Assembly: GCA_035942255.1 (NCBI GenBank)
Contig: DASZDG010000125.1
Coordinates: forward strand, 22,468-86,467
DNA from: JALZEG01 sp035942255
Lineage (GTDB): Bacteria; Actinomycetota; CADDZG01; WHSQ01
Direction: 5' to 3'
DNA length: 64,000 bases
The notes beneath the pieces are model-generated. The model saw only the letters and a program-made list of their open reading frames with translations, searched no databases and was not told where the DNA came from. Position 1 is the first letter of the stretch, and every line of letters starts with the position of its first letter. Below are positions 26,828 through 35,070 of this stretch, in pieces. Position numbers and translations under genes: made by a program.

Positions 26828-27949
26828 ATGCCTTCTGTAGTCATCGGGGCCGGCGGGACCGGCGGACACATCTTCCCCGGGCTCGCCCTGGCGGACGCGA
26901 TCAAGCGCGCCGATCCCTCGGCGACCGTCGACTTCGTCGGGACGCCGCGGGGCCTCGAGGGCCGGCTGATCCCCGAGGCTGGATATCCGCTCCACATGAT
27001 CGACGTCCTCCCGCTCCAGAGGAAGGTCGGCGTCGAGCCGCTCATGGCGGGCCCGGCGTTCGTGCGCGCCACGTGGCAGGCGCGCCGCCTGCTGCGCTCG
27101 CTGAAGGCGTCGGTCGCCGCCGGTATGGGCGGGTACCCGAGCCTGCCGGTGATGGCCGCCGCCGCGAGCATGCGGCTGCCGTCGCTGCTGCACGAGTCCG
27201 GCGCGATCCCGGGCCTCGCGAACAAGATCGCGGGGCGGCTGACGCGCAACATCGCGCTGAGCTTCGACGAGGCCGCGCTCTCTTTCTCCCGCCCCACGCG
27301 GACGACCGGGATGCCGCTGAGCCCGGCGCTCGCGCGCATGGACCGCGCCACGCTCCGTGACGAGGCCCGCGCGTCCTACGGCCTCACCGACGACCTCGTA
27401 GCGATCCTCGTGATGGGGGGGAGCCTCGGCGCGCTCCGGCTCAACGAGCTCGCGCTGGGGCTCGCCGAGCGATGGAAGGGCCGCACGGACGTGCGGATCG
27501 TCCTGAAGGCGGGGCGGGACCACATGGAGTCGACGCAGAAGAAGCTCGCGGACCTGGGGGCCGAGCACGTCGTGCACGCGACCGCGTTCCTCGACCGGAT
27601 GGAGCTCGCCTACGCCGCCGCCGACGTGGCGATCACGAGGGCCGGGGCGGGGACGGTCGCCGAGCTGCCCGCCGCGGGACTGCCCGCGATCCTGATCCCC
27701 TATCCTCATGCCCCGGGCGACCACCAGACGCTCAACGCCCAGCCGCTCGTGTCGGCCGGGGCGGCGTACGTCGTCGCCGACGCCGAGGCGCAGCCGGACC
27801 GAGTGGGGCCGCTGCTCGAAGAGCTGATCGAGGACCGGCCGAGGCTCGCACGCATGGGCGAGAGCGCGCGGGCGCTCGCGAAGCCCCACGCCGCCGACGA
27901 GCTGGCGGCGTGGGTCCTCGAGCTCGCAGCCCAGGGGAAGAAGAGATGA
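26828..27949 (+). CDS. murG: UDP-GlcNAc--lipid I N-acetylglucosaminyltransferase
   Basis: MurG converts lipid I to lipid II at the inner face of the membrane. The 373-aa GT28 protein has the GGTGGHIFPGLALA N-terminal loop, GMGGYPSLPVM, MGGSLGALRLNE and the C-terminal UDP-GlcNAc site ITRAGAGTVAELPA followed by PYPHAPGDHQTLNA. It ends in an ATGA overlap with the CBS-nucleotidyltransferase gene. Confidence 0.95.
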   Translation: MPSVVIGAGGTGGHIFPGLALADAIKRADPSATVDFVGTPRGLEGRLIPEAGYPLHMIDVLPLQRKVGVEPLMAGPAFVRATWQARRLLRSLKASVAAGMGGYPSLPVMAAAASMRLPSLLHESGAIPGLANKIAGRLTRNIALSFDEAALSFSRPTRTTGMPLSPALARMDRATLRDEARASYGLTDDLVAILVMGGSLGALRLNELALGLAERWKGRTDVRIVLKAGRDHMESTQKKLADLGAEHVVHATAFLDRMELAYAAADVAITRAGAGTVAELPAAGLPAILIPYPHAPGDHQTLNAQPLVSAGAAYVVADAEAQPDRVGPLLEELIEDRPRLARMGESARALAKPHAADELAAWVLELAAQGKKR

Positions 27950-28998
27950 GAGACGCCGAACGAGAGTCCTACGTGCTGAGCCCGAGCGACTCCCTTGCCG
28001 ACGCCATGCGCGCGCTGCAGGCGAACCGCGAGGGCGTGGCGGTCGTGACCGACGAGTCGGGCCGCGTGCTCGGGACGGTCATCGACGCCGACATCCGCCG
28101 GGCGACGCTGAGCGCGGTCGAGCTGACCGCGCCGGTCACGCAGGTGATGTCGCGCAACCCCGTGCGGGCGCCGGTGGGCACGAGCAACGACGAGCTGCTC
28201 GACGTCATGCGCCTCCACCGCCTGCGCGCGGTCCCGATCGTGGACGACGGCCGCCTCGTCGACGTGAGGTCGCTGACGAGCCTCGTCGAGGACGAGATCC
28301 TGCCGGTGACGGTGATCATGGCCGGCGGTGAGGGCCGGCGGCTCCGCCCCCTCACCGAGCACGTCCCCAAGCCGCTCGTGAAGGTCGGGGACCGCGCGAT
28401 CGTCGAGCGCGTGATCGCCCCGCTGCGCCGCGCCGGCATCAAGGACATCACGCTCGCGCTGAACTACAAGGCCGACGCGATCAAGGACTACCTGGGCACG
28501 GGCGAGCGCATGGGCGTGTCGCTCAAGTACATGATCGAGAAGGAGCGCATGGGCACGGCCGGCGCGCTGTCGCTGCTCCCGGAGACGCCCGACCGGCCGA
28601 TCTGCGTCGCTAACGCGGACATCCTCACGACGATGAGCTTCGCGAGGCTCTTCGACTATCACTGGCACCATCGCGCCGCGATAACGGTCGCAGCCGTCGG
28701 CTACGTCTCGCACATCCCGTACGGCGTGCTGCGGACGGCGGGGCACTACATGCTCCGGATGGACGAGAAGCCGGAGGAGCGCGTGCTGTGCAGCGGGGGC
28801 ATCTACGTCCTCGACCCGGAGGTGCTGCGCTTCATAAGGGGCCGCGCGCCGCTCGACATGCCCGACCTGGTCGCGGACGTGCTGGCGGAGGGTCTCCCCG
28901 TCTGCGTGTTCCCGATCCTGGAGAAATGGTTCGACGTCGGGCGCCTCGAGGACCTCGAGCGCGCCCGCACCGAGTTCACGCTCAGCGAGGAGGACTGA
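27946..28998 (+). CDS. CBS-domain sugar nucleotidyltransferase (PtmE-like)
   Basis: A 350-aa two-part protein: a CBS pair (residues about 8-118, with TVIDADIRRATLS and VRSLTSLVEDEI), then a sugar-1-phosphate nucleotidyltransferase with the signature VIMAGGEGRRLRPLTEHVPKPLVKVG. This arrangement matches Campylobacter PtmE, a glucosamine-1-phosphate guanylyltransferase feeding legionaminic acid synthesis; GTP as donor is inferred, not shown. The CBS pair may sense a nucleotide. It is coupled to murG by ATGA and to the LegB-like gene by TGATG, in the middle of the wall cluster. Confidence 0.8.
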   Translation: MRDAERESYVLSPSDSLADAMRALQANREGVAVVTDESGRVLGTVIDADIRRATLSAVELTAPVTQVMSRNPVRAPVGTSNDELLDVMRLHRLRAVPIVDDGRLVDVRSLTSLVEDEILPVTVIMAGGEGRRLRPLTEHVPKPLVKVGDRAIVERVIAPLRRAGIKDITLALNYKADAIKDYLGTGERMGVSLKYMIEKERMGTAGALSLLPETPDRPICVANADILTTMSFARLFDYHWHHRAAITVAAVGYVSHIPYGVLRTAGHYMLRMDEKPEERVLCSGGIYVLDPEVLRFIRGRAPLDMPDLVADVLAEGLPVCVFPILEKWFDVGRLEDLERARTEFTLSEED

Positions 28999-29981
28999 TG
29001 GGTTCCTGGGACGGACGCAAGGTGATGGTGACCGGCGGCGAGGGCTTCATAGGGAGCAACCTCGTCGACCTCCTGCTCGAGGAGGGAGCCGACGTCCGCT
29101 GCCTCGTCCACTACAACCCCGGGGGGACGTGGGGGTGGCTCGGCGCGCGCGAGGACGACGTCGAGATCATCCCGGGTGACGTGCGCGACGGCGAGCGCGT
29201 GCAGCAGGCGGTCGAGGGGCGCGACGTGGTGCTCCACCTGGCGGCCCTCATCGGCATCCCCTACAGCTACGGGGCCCCCGAGAGCTACGTGCAGACGAAC
29301 GTGCTCGGGACGTACAACATCCTCAACGCGGCGCGGCGGCACGACACGCCCCGGGTCGTGTGCACGTCCACGAGCGAGGTGTACGGGACCGCACGCACGG
29401 TGCCGATCGACGAGTCGCACCCGCTGCAGCCACAGTCTCCCTACGCCGCCACGAAGGTCGGCGCCGACGCGCTGGCGATCAGCTTCCATCGCTCGTTCGA
29501 GCTCCCCGTGGCGATCATCCGGCCGTTCAACACCTACGGCCCGCGCCAGTCCACGCGCGCGGTGATCCCGATGATCATCGGCCAGCTCTACAGCGACTCC
29601 GCCGAGGTGAAGCTCGGCGCGCTCAGCCCCACCCGCGACTTCAACTACGTCGAGGACACCGCACGCGGCTTCATGGCGATCGCCGACTCGGACCGCGCTC
29701 TCGGCGAGGTCGTGAACGTCGGCACGGGCCGCGAGGTCTCGATCGGCGACACCGTCGAGCTGCTGAAGGAGGTCACCGGCATCGACAAGCCGGTCGTGTC
29801 GGACGAGGAGCGCATGCGCCCCGGCGGCAGCGAGGTGCACAGGCTGCTGTGCGACAACACGCGCGCCCGGGAGTGGACCGGCTGGGAGCCGCGCGTGACG
29901 CTCGAGGAAGGCCTGCGCCGCACGGCGGAGTGGGTCCGGGAGAATCCCGGCTCGCTCAAGACGAAGAAGTACCACGTCTGA
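28998..29981 (+). CDS. LegB-like nucleotide-sugar 4,6-dehydratase (SDR)
   Basis: A 327-aa extended SDR: TGGEGFIGSNLVDLL cofactor site, HLAALIGIPYSY, catalytic STSEVYG and SPYAATK, then RPFNTYGPRQSTRAVIP and LGALSPTRDFNYVED. This string of motifs is closest to LegB-type GDP-GlcNAc 4,6-dehydratases and related dehydratases of glycan pathways. Together with the preceding nucleotidyltransferase it would give a 4-keto-6-deoxy nucleotide sugar. The ATG overlaps the upstream stop. No aminotransferase or sialic-acid synthase follows. Confidence 0.78.
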   Translation: MGSWDGRKVMVTGGEGFIGSNLVDLLLEEGADVRCLVHYNPGGTWGWLGAREDDVEIIPGDVRDGERVQQAVEGRDVVLHLAALIGIPYSYGAPESYVQTNVLGTYNILNAARRHDTPRVVCTSTSEVYGTARTVPIDESHPLQPQSPYAATKVGADALAISFHRSFELPVAIIRPFNTYGPRQSTRAVIPMIIGQLYSDSAEVKLGALSPTRDFNYVEDTARGFMAIADSDRALGEVVNVGTGREVSIGDTVELLKEVTGIDKPVVSDEERMRPGGSEVHRLLCDNTRAREWTGWEPRVTLEEGLRRTAEWVRENPGSLKTKKYHV

Positions 29982-29987
29982 TCTTCG

Positions 29988-31361
29988 ATGCAGCCCGGCC
30001 TCTCGTTCGACCCCGGCTCCTCGGTCCACTTCGTCGGCATCGGCGGCGCGGGGATGTCGGCGATCGCGAAGGTGCTGCTCGAGCGCGGCGTGGCCGTGTC
30101 CGGATCCGACCTCAAGCCGTCGCGGCCGATGACGCTGCTCGAGGCCATGGGCGCGCGCGTGCACGTCGGCCACGACGCGGTCCACGTCGGCGACGCGGAC
30201 GCCGTTGTGGTGTCGTCGGCGATCCCCGATCGCAACCCCGAGCTGAGGGCCGCACGCGACACGGGCATCACGGTCGTCACCAGGGGCGAGGCCCTCGCGG
30301 CCGTGCTCCGCGGGGCGCGGTCGATCGTCGTCGCCGGGACGCACGGCAAGACCACGACGACGTCGATGATCGTGTCGGTCCTGCGCGCCGCGGGCGGGGA
30401 CCCGACCTATCTCGTCGGTGGGGGGCTCAACGACGCGGGGACGAACGCGAAGTCGGGCCGCGACGACGTGGCCGTCGCGGAGTCGGACGAGAGCGACGGG
30501 TCGTTCCTCTTGCTGCAGCCGCACGTCGGGGTCGTCACGAACGTCGAGGCCGACCACGTCGACTACTGGGCGTCGGACGAGGCGCTGCACGACGCCTTCC
30601 GGCGCTTCCTCGGCGCGACCGAGGGGGCCGCGGTCGTGCCCGCGGCGCAGCCCGAGGTCGTCTCGTGGGGCCGCGACGCGGGTGTCCGGTGCGTGACGTT
30701 CGGCGACGGAGCCGACGTATCCGCGTCGGCGGTCCGGCTCGACCCCGGAGGCGCGGCGTTCGACCTCGTCGCCGCCGGCGAGTCCCATCCGGTCGCCCTG
30801 CGGGTGCCCGGGATGCACAACGTCTCGAACGCGCTGGCGGCCGCGGCCGCCTGTCTCGAGACCGGGCTGTCACCCGCGGCAGTCGCCCACGGGCTCGGCG
30901 AGTACCGAGGCGTCGAGCGGCGCTGGCAGGTGAGGGGCGAGGCCCGCGGCGTCACCGTCGTCGACGACTACGCGCACCACCCGACGGAGGTACGGGCGAC
31001 GCTGGGGGCCGCGCGGCCGGGCCCGTGGCGGAGGATCGTCGCGGTCTTCCAGCCGCACCGCTACTCGCGGACCCGCGCGTTCGCCCGTGAGTTCGGCGCG
31101 GCGTTCGGCGGCGCGGACCGCGTGGTCGTGACCGACGTCTACGGCGCCGGCGAGGAGCCGGTTCCGGGCGTGACGGGAAAGCTCGTCGCCGACGCGGTGT
31201 GCGGCGCCTATCCGGGCCGTCCCGTCGCATACCTGCCGCACCGCGACGAGCTGCTCTCGTACCTGGCGGCGACCGCGCGCCCCGGCGACGCGATCCTCAC
31301 GCTCGGCGCGGGAGACGTGACGACCGTGGGCGAGGAGCTGCTCGAGAAGATCGGGGGCTGA
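29988..31361 (+). CDS. murC: UDP-N-acetylmuramate--L-alanine ligase
   Basis: MurC adds the first L-alanine to UDP-MurNAc. The 457-aa protein has the N-terminal VHFVGIGGAGMSAIAKVLLERG motif, P-loop AGTHGKTTTTSM, ESDESDGSFL, NVEADHVDYW and VVDDYAHHPTEV. It starts 6 nt after the LegB-like gene with no clear Shine-Dalgarno, so it likely depends on coupling or upstream ribosomes. Confidence 0.95.
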   Translation: MQPGLSFDPGSSVHFVGIGGAGMSAIAKVLLERGVAVSGSDLKPSRPMTLLEAMGARVHVGHDAVHVGDADAVVVSSAIPDRNPELRAARDTGITVVTRGEALAAVLRGARSIVVAGTHGKTTTTSMIVSVLRAAGGDPTYLVGGGLNDAGTNAKSGRDDVAVAESDESDGSFLLLQPHVGVVTNVEADHVDYWASDEALHDAFRRFLGATEGAAVVPAAQPEVVSWGRDAGVRCVTFGDGADVSASAVRLDPGGAAFDLVAAGESHPVALRVPGMHNVSNALAAAAACLETGLSPAAVAHGLGEYRGVERRWQVRGEARGVTVVDDYAHHPTEVRATLGAARPGPWRRIVAVFQPHRYSRTRAFAREFGAAFGGADRVVVTDVYGAGEEPVPGVTGKLVADAVCGAYPGRPVAYLPHRDELLSYLAATARPGDAILTLGAGDVTTVGEELLEKIGG

Positions 31362-31362
31362 C

Positions 31363-32301
31363 GTGGACCTCGATGCGGTCGCGCGGGCGATGGAGGAGGC
31401 GCTCCCCGGGCGCGTCGCACGGGACGCCCCGCTCGCGCCGTTGACGACCTACAGGCTGGGCGGCCCCGCGGCGGTGCTGGTCGAGCCCTCGTCCGCGGAC
31501 GACGTCGCGGCGTTCGCCGGTGTCCTACGCGGCGCGGGCGACGTTCCCGTCCTGGTCCTCGGGCGCGGGTCGAACACGGTCGTGTCCGACGGCGGGTGGC
31601 CCGGCATCGCCCTGCACGTCGGGTCGGGGCTGTCGTGGATCGAGGACGGTGCCTCACCGGGTGGCGTGCGCGCGGGCGCGGGCACGACGCTGCCCCAGCT
31701 CGCGAACTGGACCGCGCGGCGGTGCCTCGCCGGGCTCGAGTACCTCGTCTCGATACCGGGCTCCGTCGGCGGGGGAGTAAGGATGAACGCGGGCGCCCAC
31801 GGTGGGGAGATCGCCGACACGCTGACCTCCGCGACCGTCCTCGACCTCGGCTCGCTCGAGATGTCGACGTTCGCGGTGGAGGAGCTCGAGATGAGCTACC
31901 GGCGGTCGGCTCTCGGCCCCCGGCAGATCGTCATAGATGCCCTCTTTTCCCTGGAACCGGCACCTCGCGCTGCTATAAGGGAACGCATGGAGTCGTATCG
32001 CAGGCACCGCGCCGCGACGCAGCCCGGTGCTGCGTCGAACGCCGGAAGCGTGTTCAAGAACCCGCCGGGTGACCACGCCGGCAGGCTGGTCGAGGCCGCG
32101 GGCTTGAAGGGCTTCAGCGTCGGCGGCGCGCGCGTGTCCGAGATGCACGCGAACTTCTTCGTCGCCGGCGACGGCGCCCGCGCCCAGGACGTGTTCGACC
32201 TCGTCCACACGGTGCGGGCGAAGGTGAAGGCCGCGTTCGGCGTCGAGCTCGAGCCCGAGGTCAGGTTCGCGGGGAGCTTCGCTGAGGGGACGGCGCGATG
32301 A
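31363..32301 (+). CDS. murB: UDP-N-acetylenolpyruvoylglucosamine reductase
   Basis: MurB is an FAD enzyme that reduces the enolpyruvyl group to make UDP-MurNAc. The 312-aa protein has YRLGGPAAVLVEP, LGRGSNTVVSDGG, SIPGSVGGGVRMNAGAHGGEI and the catalytic serine region SNAGSVFKNPPGDHAG with the C-terminal glutamate in LEPEVRFAG. The length fits the short (type II) MurB. GTG start 1 nt after murC; it ends in an ATGA overlap with ftsQ. Confidence 0.94.
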   Translation: MDLDAVARAMEEALPGRVARDAPLAPLTTYRLGGPAAVLVEPSSADDVAAFAGVLRGAGDVPVLVLGRGSNTVVSDGGWPGIALHVGSGLSWIEDGASPGGVRAGAGTTLPQLANWTARRCLAGLEYLVSIPGSVGGGVRMNAGAHGGEIADTLTSATVLDLGSLEMSTFAVEELEMSYRRSALGPRQIVIDALFSLEPAPRAAIRERMESYRRHRAATQPGAASNAGSVFKNPPGDHAGRLVEAAGLKGFSVGGARVSEMHANFFVAGDGARAQDVFDLVHTVRAKVKAAFGVELEPEVRFAGSFAEGTAR

Positions 32302-33104
32302 CCCGCGTCCAGACCGACCCGCGCATCCGCCGCCGGCGCAACGACGTCGCCCGCGGCCGGAAGCGGAAGCTCCTGACGGTCGTGATCACGCTGGCCGTGC
32401 TCGCGCTCGCGACGTGGGGCGCGTTCTGGTCGCCGTTGCTGAGCGTGCGCGACGTCAAGCTGACGGGCGCGACGCACACGACCGCCGCGGAGGTCGCCGC
32501 GGCGGCCGGCCTGGGCCCCGACGACAACCTGCTGCTGCTCTCTGCGGGCGAGGTGGTCGAAGCCGCTCGCTCGCTGCCGTGGGTGGCCGACGCCGAGGTC
32601 GAGAGGCGCCTGCCGGGGACGGTGAAGGTCAAGGTCGTCGAGCGCAAGCCCGCGCTGGTGCTCTCGCTCGGCGTCGCGGCACGGTGGACGATCGACGCGC
32701 ACGGCCACGTCCTCGCCGCGGGGCAGACCGAGCCCGGCCTCCCCGTCATCGGCGACGTCGAGGTCGGCGACATCAAGCCGGGCAAGCGCCTGAGTGGCGC
32801 GGTGATCGACGAGGTGCTGGCGACCTGGCGTTCCCTGCCCAAGAAGCTGGCGTCCGACGTGCAGGCGATCTTCGCCCCGAGCCTCGAGCGGATCTCGTTC
32901 ACGCTCGTCGACGGGACCCAGGTGCGCTACGGAGCAGCGGAGCGCCTCGACGCGAAGAACGAGGTCTTGCTCGCCCTCCGCAAGCGCCTGGCGGAGGAGG
33001 GGAGGCTCGCGCTCTACGTGGACGTGCGGGTGCCGACGAGCCCGGCCGTCGGGCCGCCGCCTCCCGAGCTCCCCGAGACGACCCCGAACTTCGCCGCCCA
33101 GTAA
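32298..33104 (+). CDS. ftsQ: Cell division protein FtsQ
   Basis: A 268-aa bitopic protein: basic cytoplasmic tail, membrane helix LLTVVITLAVLALATWGAFW (residues about 30-50), a POTRA domain (SVRDVKLTGATHTTAAEVAAAAG) and the FtsQ beta domain (RLPGTVKVKVVERKPALVL). It bridges FtsL/FtsB to the divisome. The ATG overlaps the murB stop. A proline-rich C-terminus (PPPPELPETTP) is unusual but common in actinobacteria. Confidence 0.92.
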   Translation: MTRVQTDPRIRRRRNDVARGRKRKLLTVVITLAVLALATWGAFWSPLLSVRDVKLTGATHTTAAEVAAAAGLGPDDNLLLLSAGEVVEAARSLPWVADAEVERRLPGTVKVKVVERKPALVLSLGVAARWTIDAHGHVLAAGQTEPGLPVIGDVEVGDIKPGKRLSGAVIDEVLATWRSLPKKLASDVQAIFAPSLERISFTLVDGTQVRYGAAERLDAKNEVLLALRKRLAEEGRLALYVDVRVPTSPAVGPPPPELPETTPNFAAQ

Positions 33105-33136
33105 CACCCCCGCCGCCGGGGTGCTCCGCGCCGCCC

Positions 33137-33164
33137 TTGACGGCCATTGCCTAAATGGTATATT
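33137..33164 (+). promoter_or_regulatory. Candidate ftsZ promoter with spacer palindrome
   Basis: TTGACG (33137-33142), a 16-nt spacer and TATATT (33159-33164). The spacer holds the inverted repeat CCATT-GCCTA-AATGG (33144-33158), which almost fills it and could bind a regulator. Transcription would begin near 33171, giving a leader of about 175 nt. Confidence 0.6.
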
Positions 33165-33183
33165 CCTCGACCGTTAGTTCAGG

Positions 33184-33222
33184 TTGACATAACCTTAAGG
33201 GTGAAGTCGAGACTCCAGGGTT
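33184..33222 (+). promoter_or_regulatory. TTGACATAACCTTAAG block upstream of ftsZ
   Basis: A low-GC block starting TTGACATAACCTTAAG and continuing GGTGAAGTCGAGACTCC, unlike the surrounding 70 % GC sequence. Similar TTGACATAACC-like blocks precede ftsZ in other actinobacteria, to my recollection. It may be a second promoter (TTGACA as -35) or a conserved RNA element; I cannot separate these. Confidence 0.4.
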
Positions 33223-33231
33223 CGCTCACCC

Positions 33232-33290
33232 ACTCTGACCAGGACAAACGCTCCGGAGCCGCGAGCGGCACGGAACGTTGAAGTCAGAGT
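33232..33290 (+). ncRNA. Candidate nested hairpin in the ftsZ leader
   Basis: ACTCTGAC (33232-33239) pairs perfectly with GTCAGAGT (33283-33290). Inside it AACG pairs with CGTT (33247/33276), CCG with CGG and GCCG with CGGC around a CGAG loop. The whole forms one long interrupted stem ending 58 nt before the ftsZ start. Its function is unknown. Confidence 0.45.
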
Positions 33291-33347
33291 CGAGGGATCG
33301 GAGTGAATTTGAAGACCACCCGGAAGACCACGCGAAGGAGGTCGCAG

Positions 33348-34460
33348 ATGGCGACGGGACCGCAGAACTACCTGGCCGTGATCAAGGTCGTGGGCATCGG
33401 CGGCGGAGGCGTGAACGCCGTCAACCGGATGATCGAGGTCGGGCTCAAGGGGGTCGAGTTCATCGCGGTGAACACCGACGCCCAGGCCCTCTTGATGTCC
33501 GACGCCGACGTCAAGCTCGACATCGGCCGGGAGCTCACGCGCGGCCTCGGCGCCGGCGCCGACCCAGAGGTCGGCCGGCAGGCCGCCGAGGAGCATCGCG
33601 AGGAGATCGAGGAGGTCCTGAAGGGCGCCGACATGGTCTTCATCACCGCCGGCAAGGGCGGCGGCACCGGGACCGGCGGCGCGCCGATCGTGGCCGAGAT
33701 CGCCAAGTCGATGGGGGCGCTCACGATCGGCGTCGTCACGCGGCCGTTCGGCTTCGAAGGCCGGCAGCGCGCCACGAAGGCCGAGCACGGGATCGCGAAC
33801 CTGAAGGACAAGGTCGACACGCTGATCGTCATCCCGAACGACCGGCTCCTCGACGTCGGCGACGCGACCACGTCGGTCCTCGAGGCGTTCCGGATGGCCG
33901 ACGAGGTCCTGCTCCAGGGCGTCCAGGGCATCACCGACCTCATCACGACGCCGGGCCTCATCAACCTCGACTTCGCCGACGTGAAGGCGGTCATGACCGA
34001 CGCCGGCTCGTCGCTGATGGGCATCGGCCAGGCCCGCGGCGAGAACCGCGCCGCCGAGGCCGCACGGCTCGCGATCTCGTCGCCTCTGCTCGAGGCGTCG
34101 ATCGACGGCGCCCGCGGCGTGCTCCTCAACATCGCCGGCGGGTCCGACCTCGGCCTCTTCGAGGTCAACGAGGCGGCCGGGATCATCTCGCAGGCCGCCC
34201 ACCCGGACGCGAACATCATCTTCGGAGCGGTCGTCGACGACACGCTCGGCGACGAGGTGCGCGTGACCGTGATCGCCGCCGGGTTCGACCGCTGGGGGCA
34301 GCGCGAGGCCGAAGACCTCGTGAAGCCCGAGGAGGAGATCTTCTCGATCCCGGCAGTCGACGACTCCGAGCCGGCGTTCCTCGGCGAGACCGAGCGCGAG
34401 CGCCTGGTGTTCGACGCCGAGGAGGACCTCGACATCCCGTCGTTCCTCAGGAACGAATAG
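33348..34460 (+). CDS. ftsZ: Cell division GTPase FtsZ
   Basis: FtsZ polymerises into the Z-ring. The 370-aa protein has the KVVGIGGGGVNAVNRM N-terminus, FIAVNTDAQAL, the tubulin signature GGGTGTG (104-110), the T7 loop NLDFADVKAVM, a short linker and the C-terminal tail DIPSFLRNE that binds partners such as SepF. ATG 33348 is chosen because AAGGAGG lies 6 nt upstream; an upstream GTG would add a basic 15-residue extension that FtsZ normally lacks. The linker is short (about 40 residues). Confidence 0.97.
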   Translation: MATGPQNYLAVIKVVGIGGGGVNAVNRMIEVGLKGVEFIAVNTDAQALLMSDADVKLDIGRELTRGLGAGADPEVGRQAAEEHREEIEEVLKGADMVFITAGKGGGTGTGGAPIVAEIAKSMGALTIGVVTRPFGFEGRQRATKAEHGIANLKDKVDTLIVIPNDRLLDVGDATTSVLEAFRMADEVLLQGVQGITDLITTPGLINLDFADVKAVMTDAGSSLMGIGQARGENRAAEAARLAISSPLLEASIDGARGVLLNIAGGSDLGLFEVNEAAGIISQAAHPDANIIFGAVVDDTLGDEVRVTVIAAGFDRWGQREAEDLVKPEEEIFSIPAVDDSEPAFLGETERERLVFDAEEDLDIPSFLRNE

Positions 34461-34485
34461 CCCCGGCGCAAACACGGCAAGTCTC

Positions 34486-34509
34486 GAAGGCGGCCTCCGG
34501 GCCGCCTTC
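34486..34509. terminator. Hairpin after ftsZ (no T-tract)
   Basis: GAAGGCGGCC and its exact complement around a TCCG tetraloop form a 10-bp stem 26 nt after the ftsZ stop. There is no T-run, so it may be an RNA 3' stabiliser or weak terminator rather than a canonical one. Confidence 0.5.
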
Positions 34510-34580
34510 GTCGCGCCGGAGGAGGTGCGGCCCCCGGCGTAGAAGTCCTCGCGGACGAAGTCGGAAAGGGGGATCCGAGG

Positions 34581-35027
34581 ATGAAGAAGCTGATCGTTAC
34601 GGGGCTGGTGGCCGCGGTCGTCGCGGGTGCGCTGATCGCGCCGGCGGAGGCAGGGAAGAAGAAGGAGAAGGCGCGCGTCGCCGAGGGGACGTACGACAAC
34701 CCGGCCGTGGGCATCCCGGGGGTCGCGGGGACGTCGAACGCCGGCGGCGCGTACGAGTTCGGCACGATCGCCGGCGAGCGGTTCATCTCGGTCGAGGTCG
34801 ACGACGACTCGGGCGGCTCGCCGACGCTTACGTTCTCGCAGAACACCGACACGAGCGACGACTCCTGGGAGATCTTCGCGACGGCGTGCGGCAAGACCGA
34901 GGAGCCGCTGCCGATCGAGGGCGGGCTGCCCGTGCGCGTCTCGGTGTACGCGACGCCGGGCGTCGGCCAGACGACGTGCGTCGGACCGGCCACGAGCGGG
35001 ACGATCACCGCGACGTTCACCAAGTAG
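34581..35027 (+). CDS. Secreted protein of unknown function
   Basis: A 148-aa protein with a textbook signal peptide (MKKLIVTGLVAAVVAGALIAPAEA), a short lysine-rich stretch (GKKKEKARV) and a beta-rich, acidic mature domain with two cysteines (ATACGK and TTCVGP) likely forming a disulphide. No family is recognised. It has GGGGATC upstream and sits between ftsZ and pgeF inside the division cluster, an unusual place for a secreted protein. Confidence 0.7.
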   Translation: MKKLIVTGLVAAVVAGALIAPAEAGKKKEKARVAEGTYDNPAVGIPGVAGTSNAGGAYEFGTIAGERFISVEVDDDSGGSPTLTFSQNTDTSDDSWEIFATACGKTEEPLPIEGGLPVRVSVYATPGVGQTTCVGPATSGTITATFTK

Positions 35028-35070
35028 ACGTGGAGCCGCGCCCGCCGGGCGCGTAGGACACTGGCGGGAC

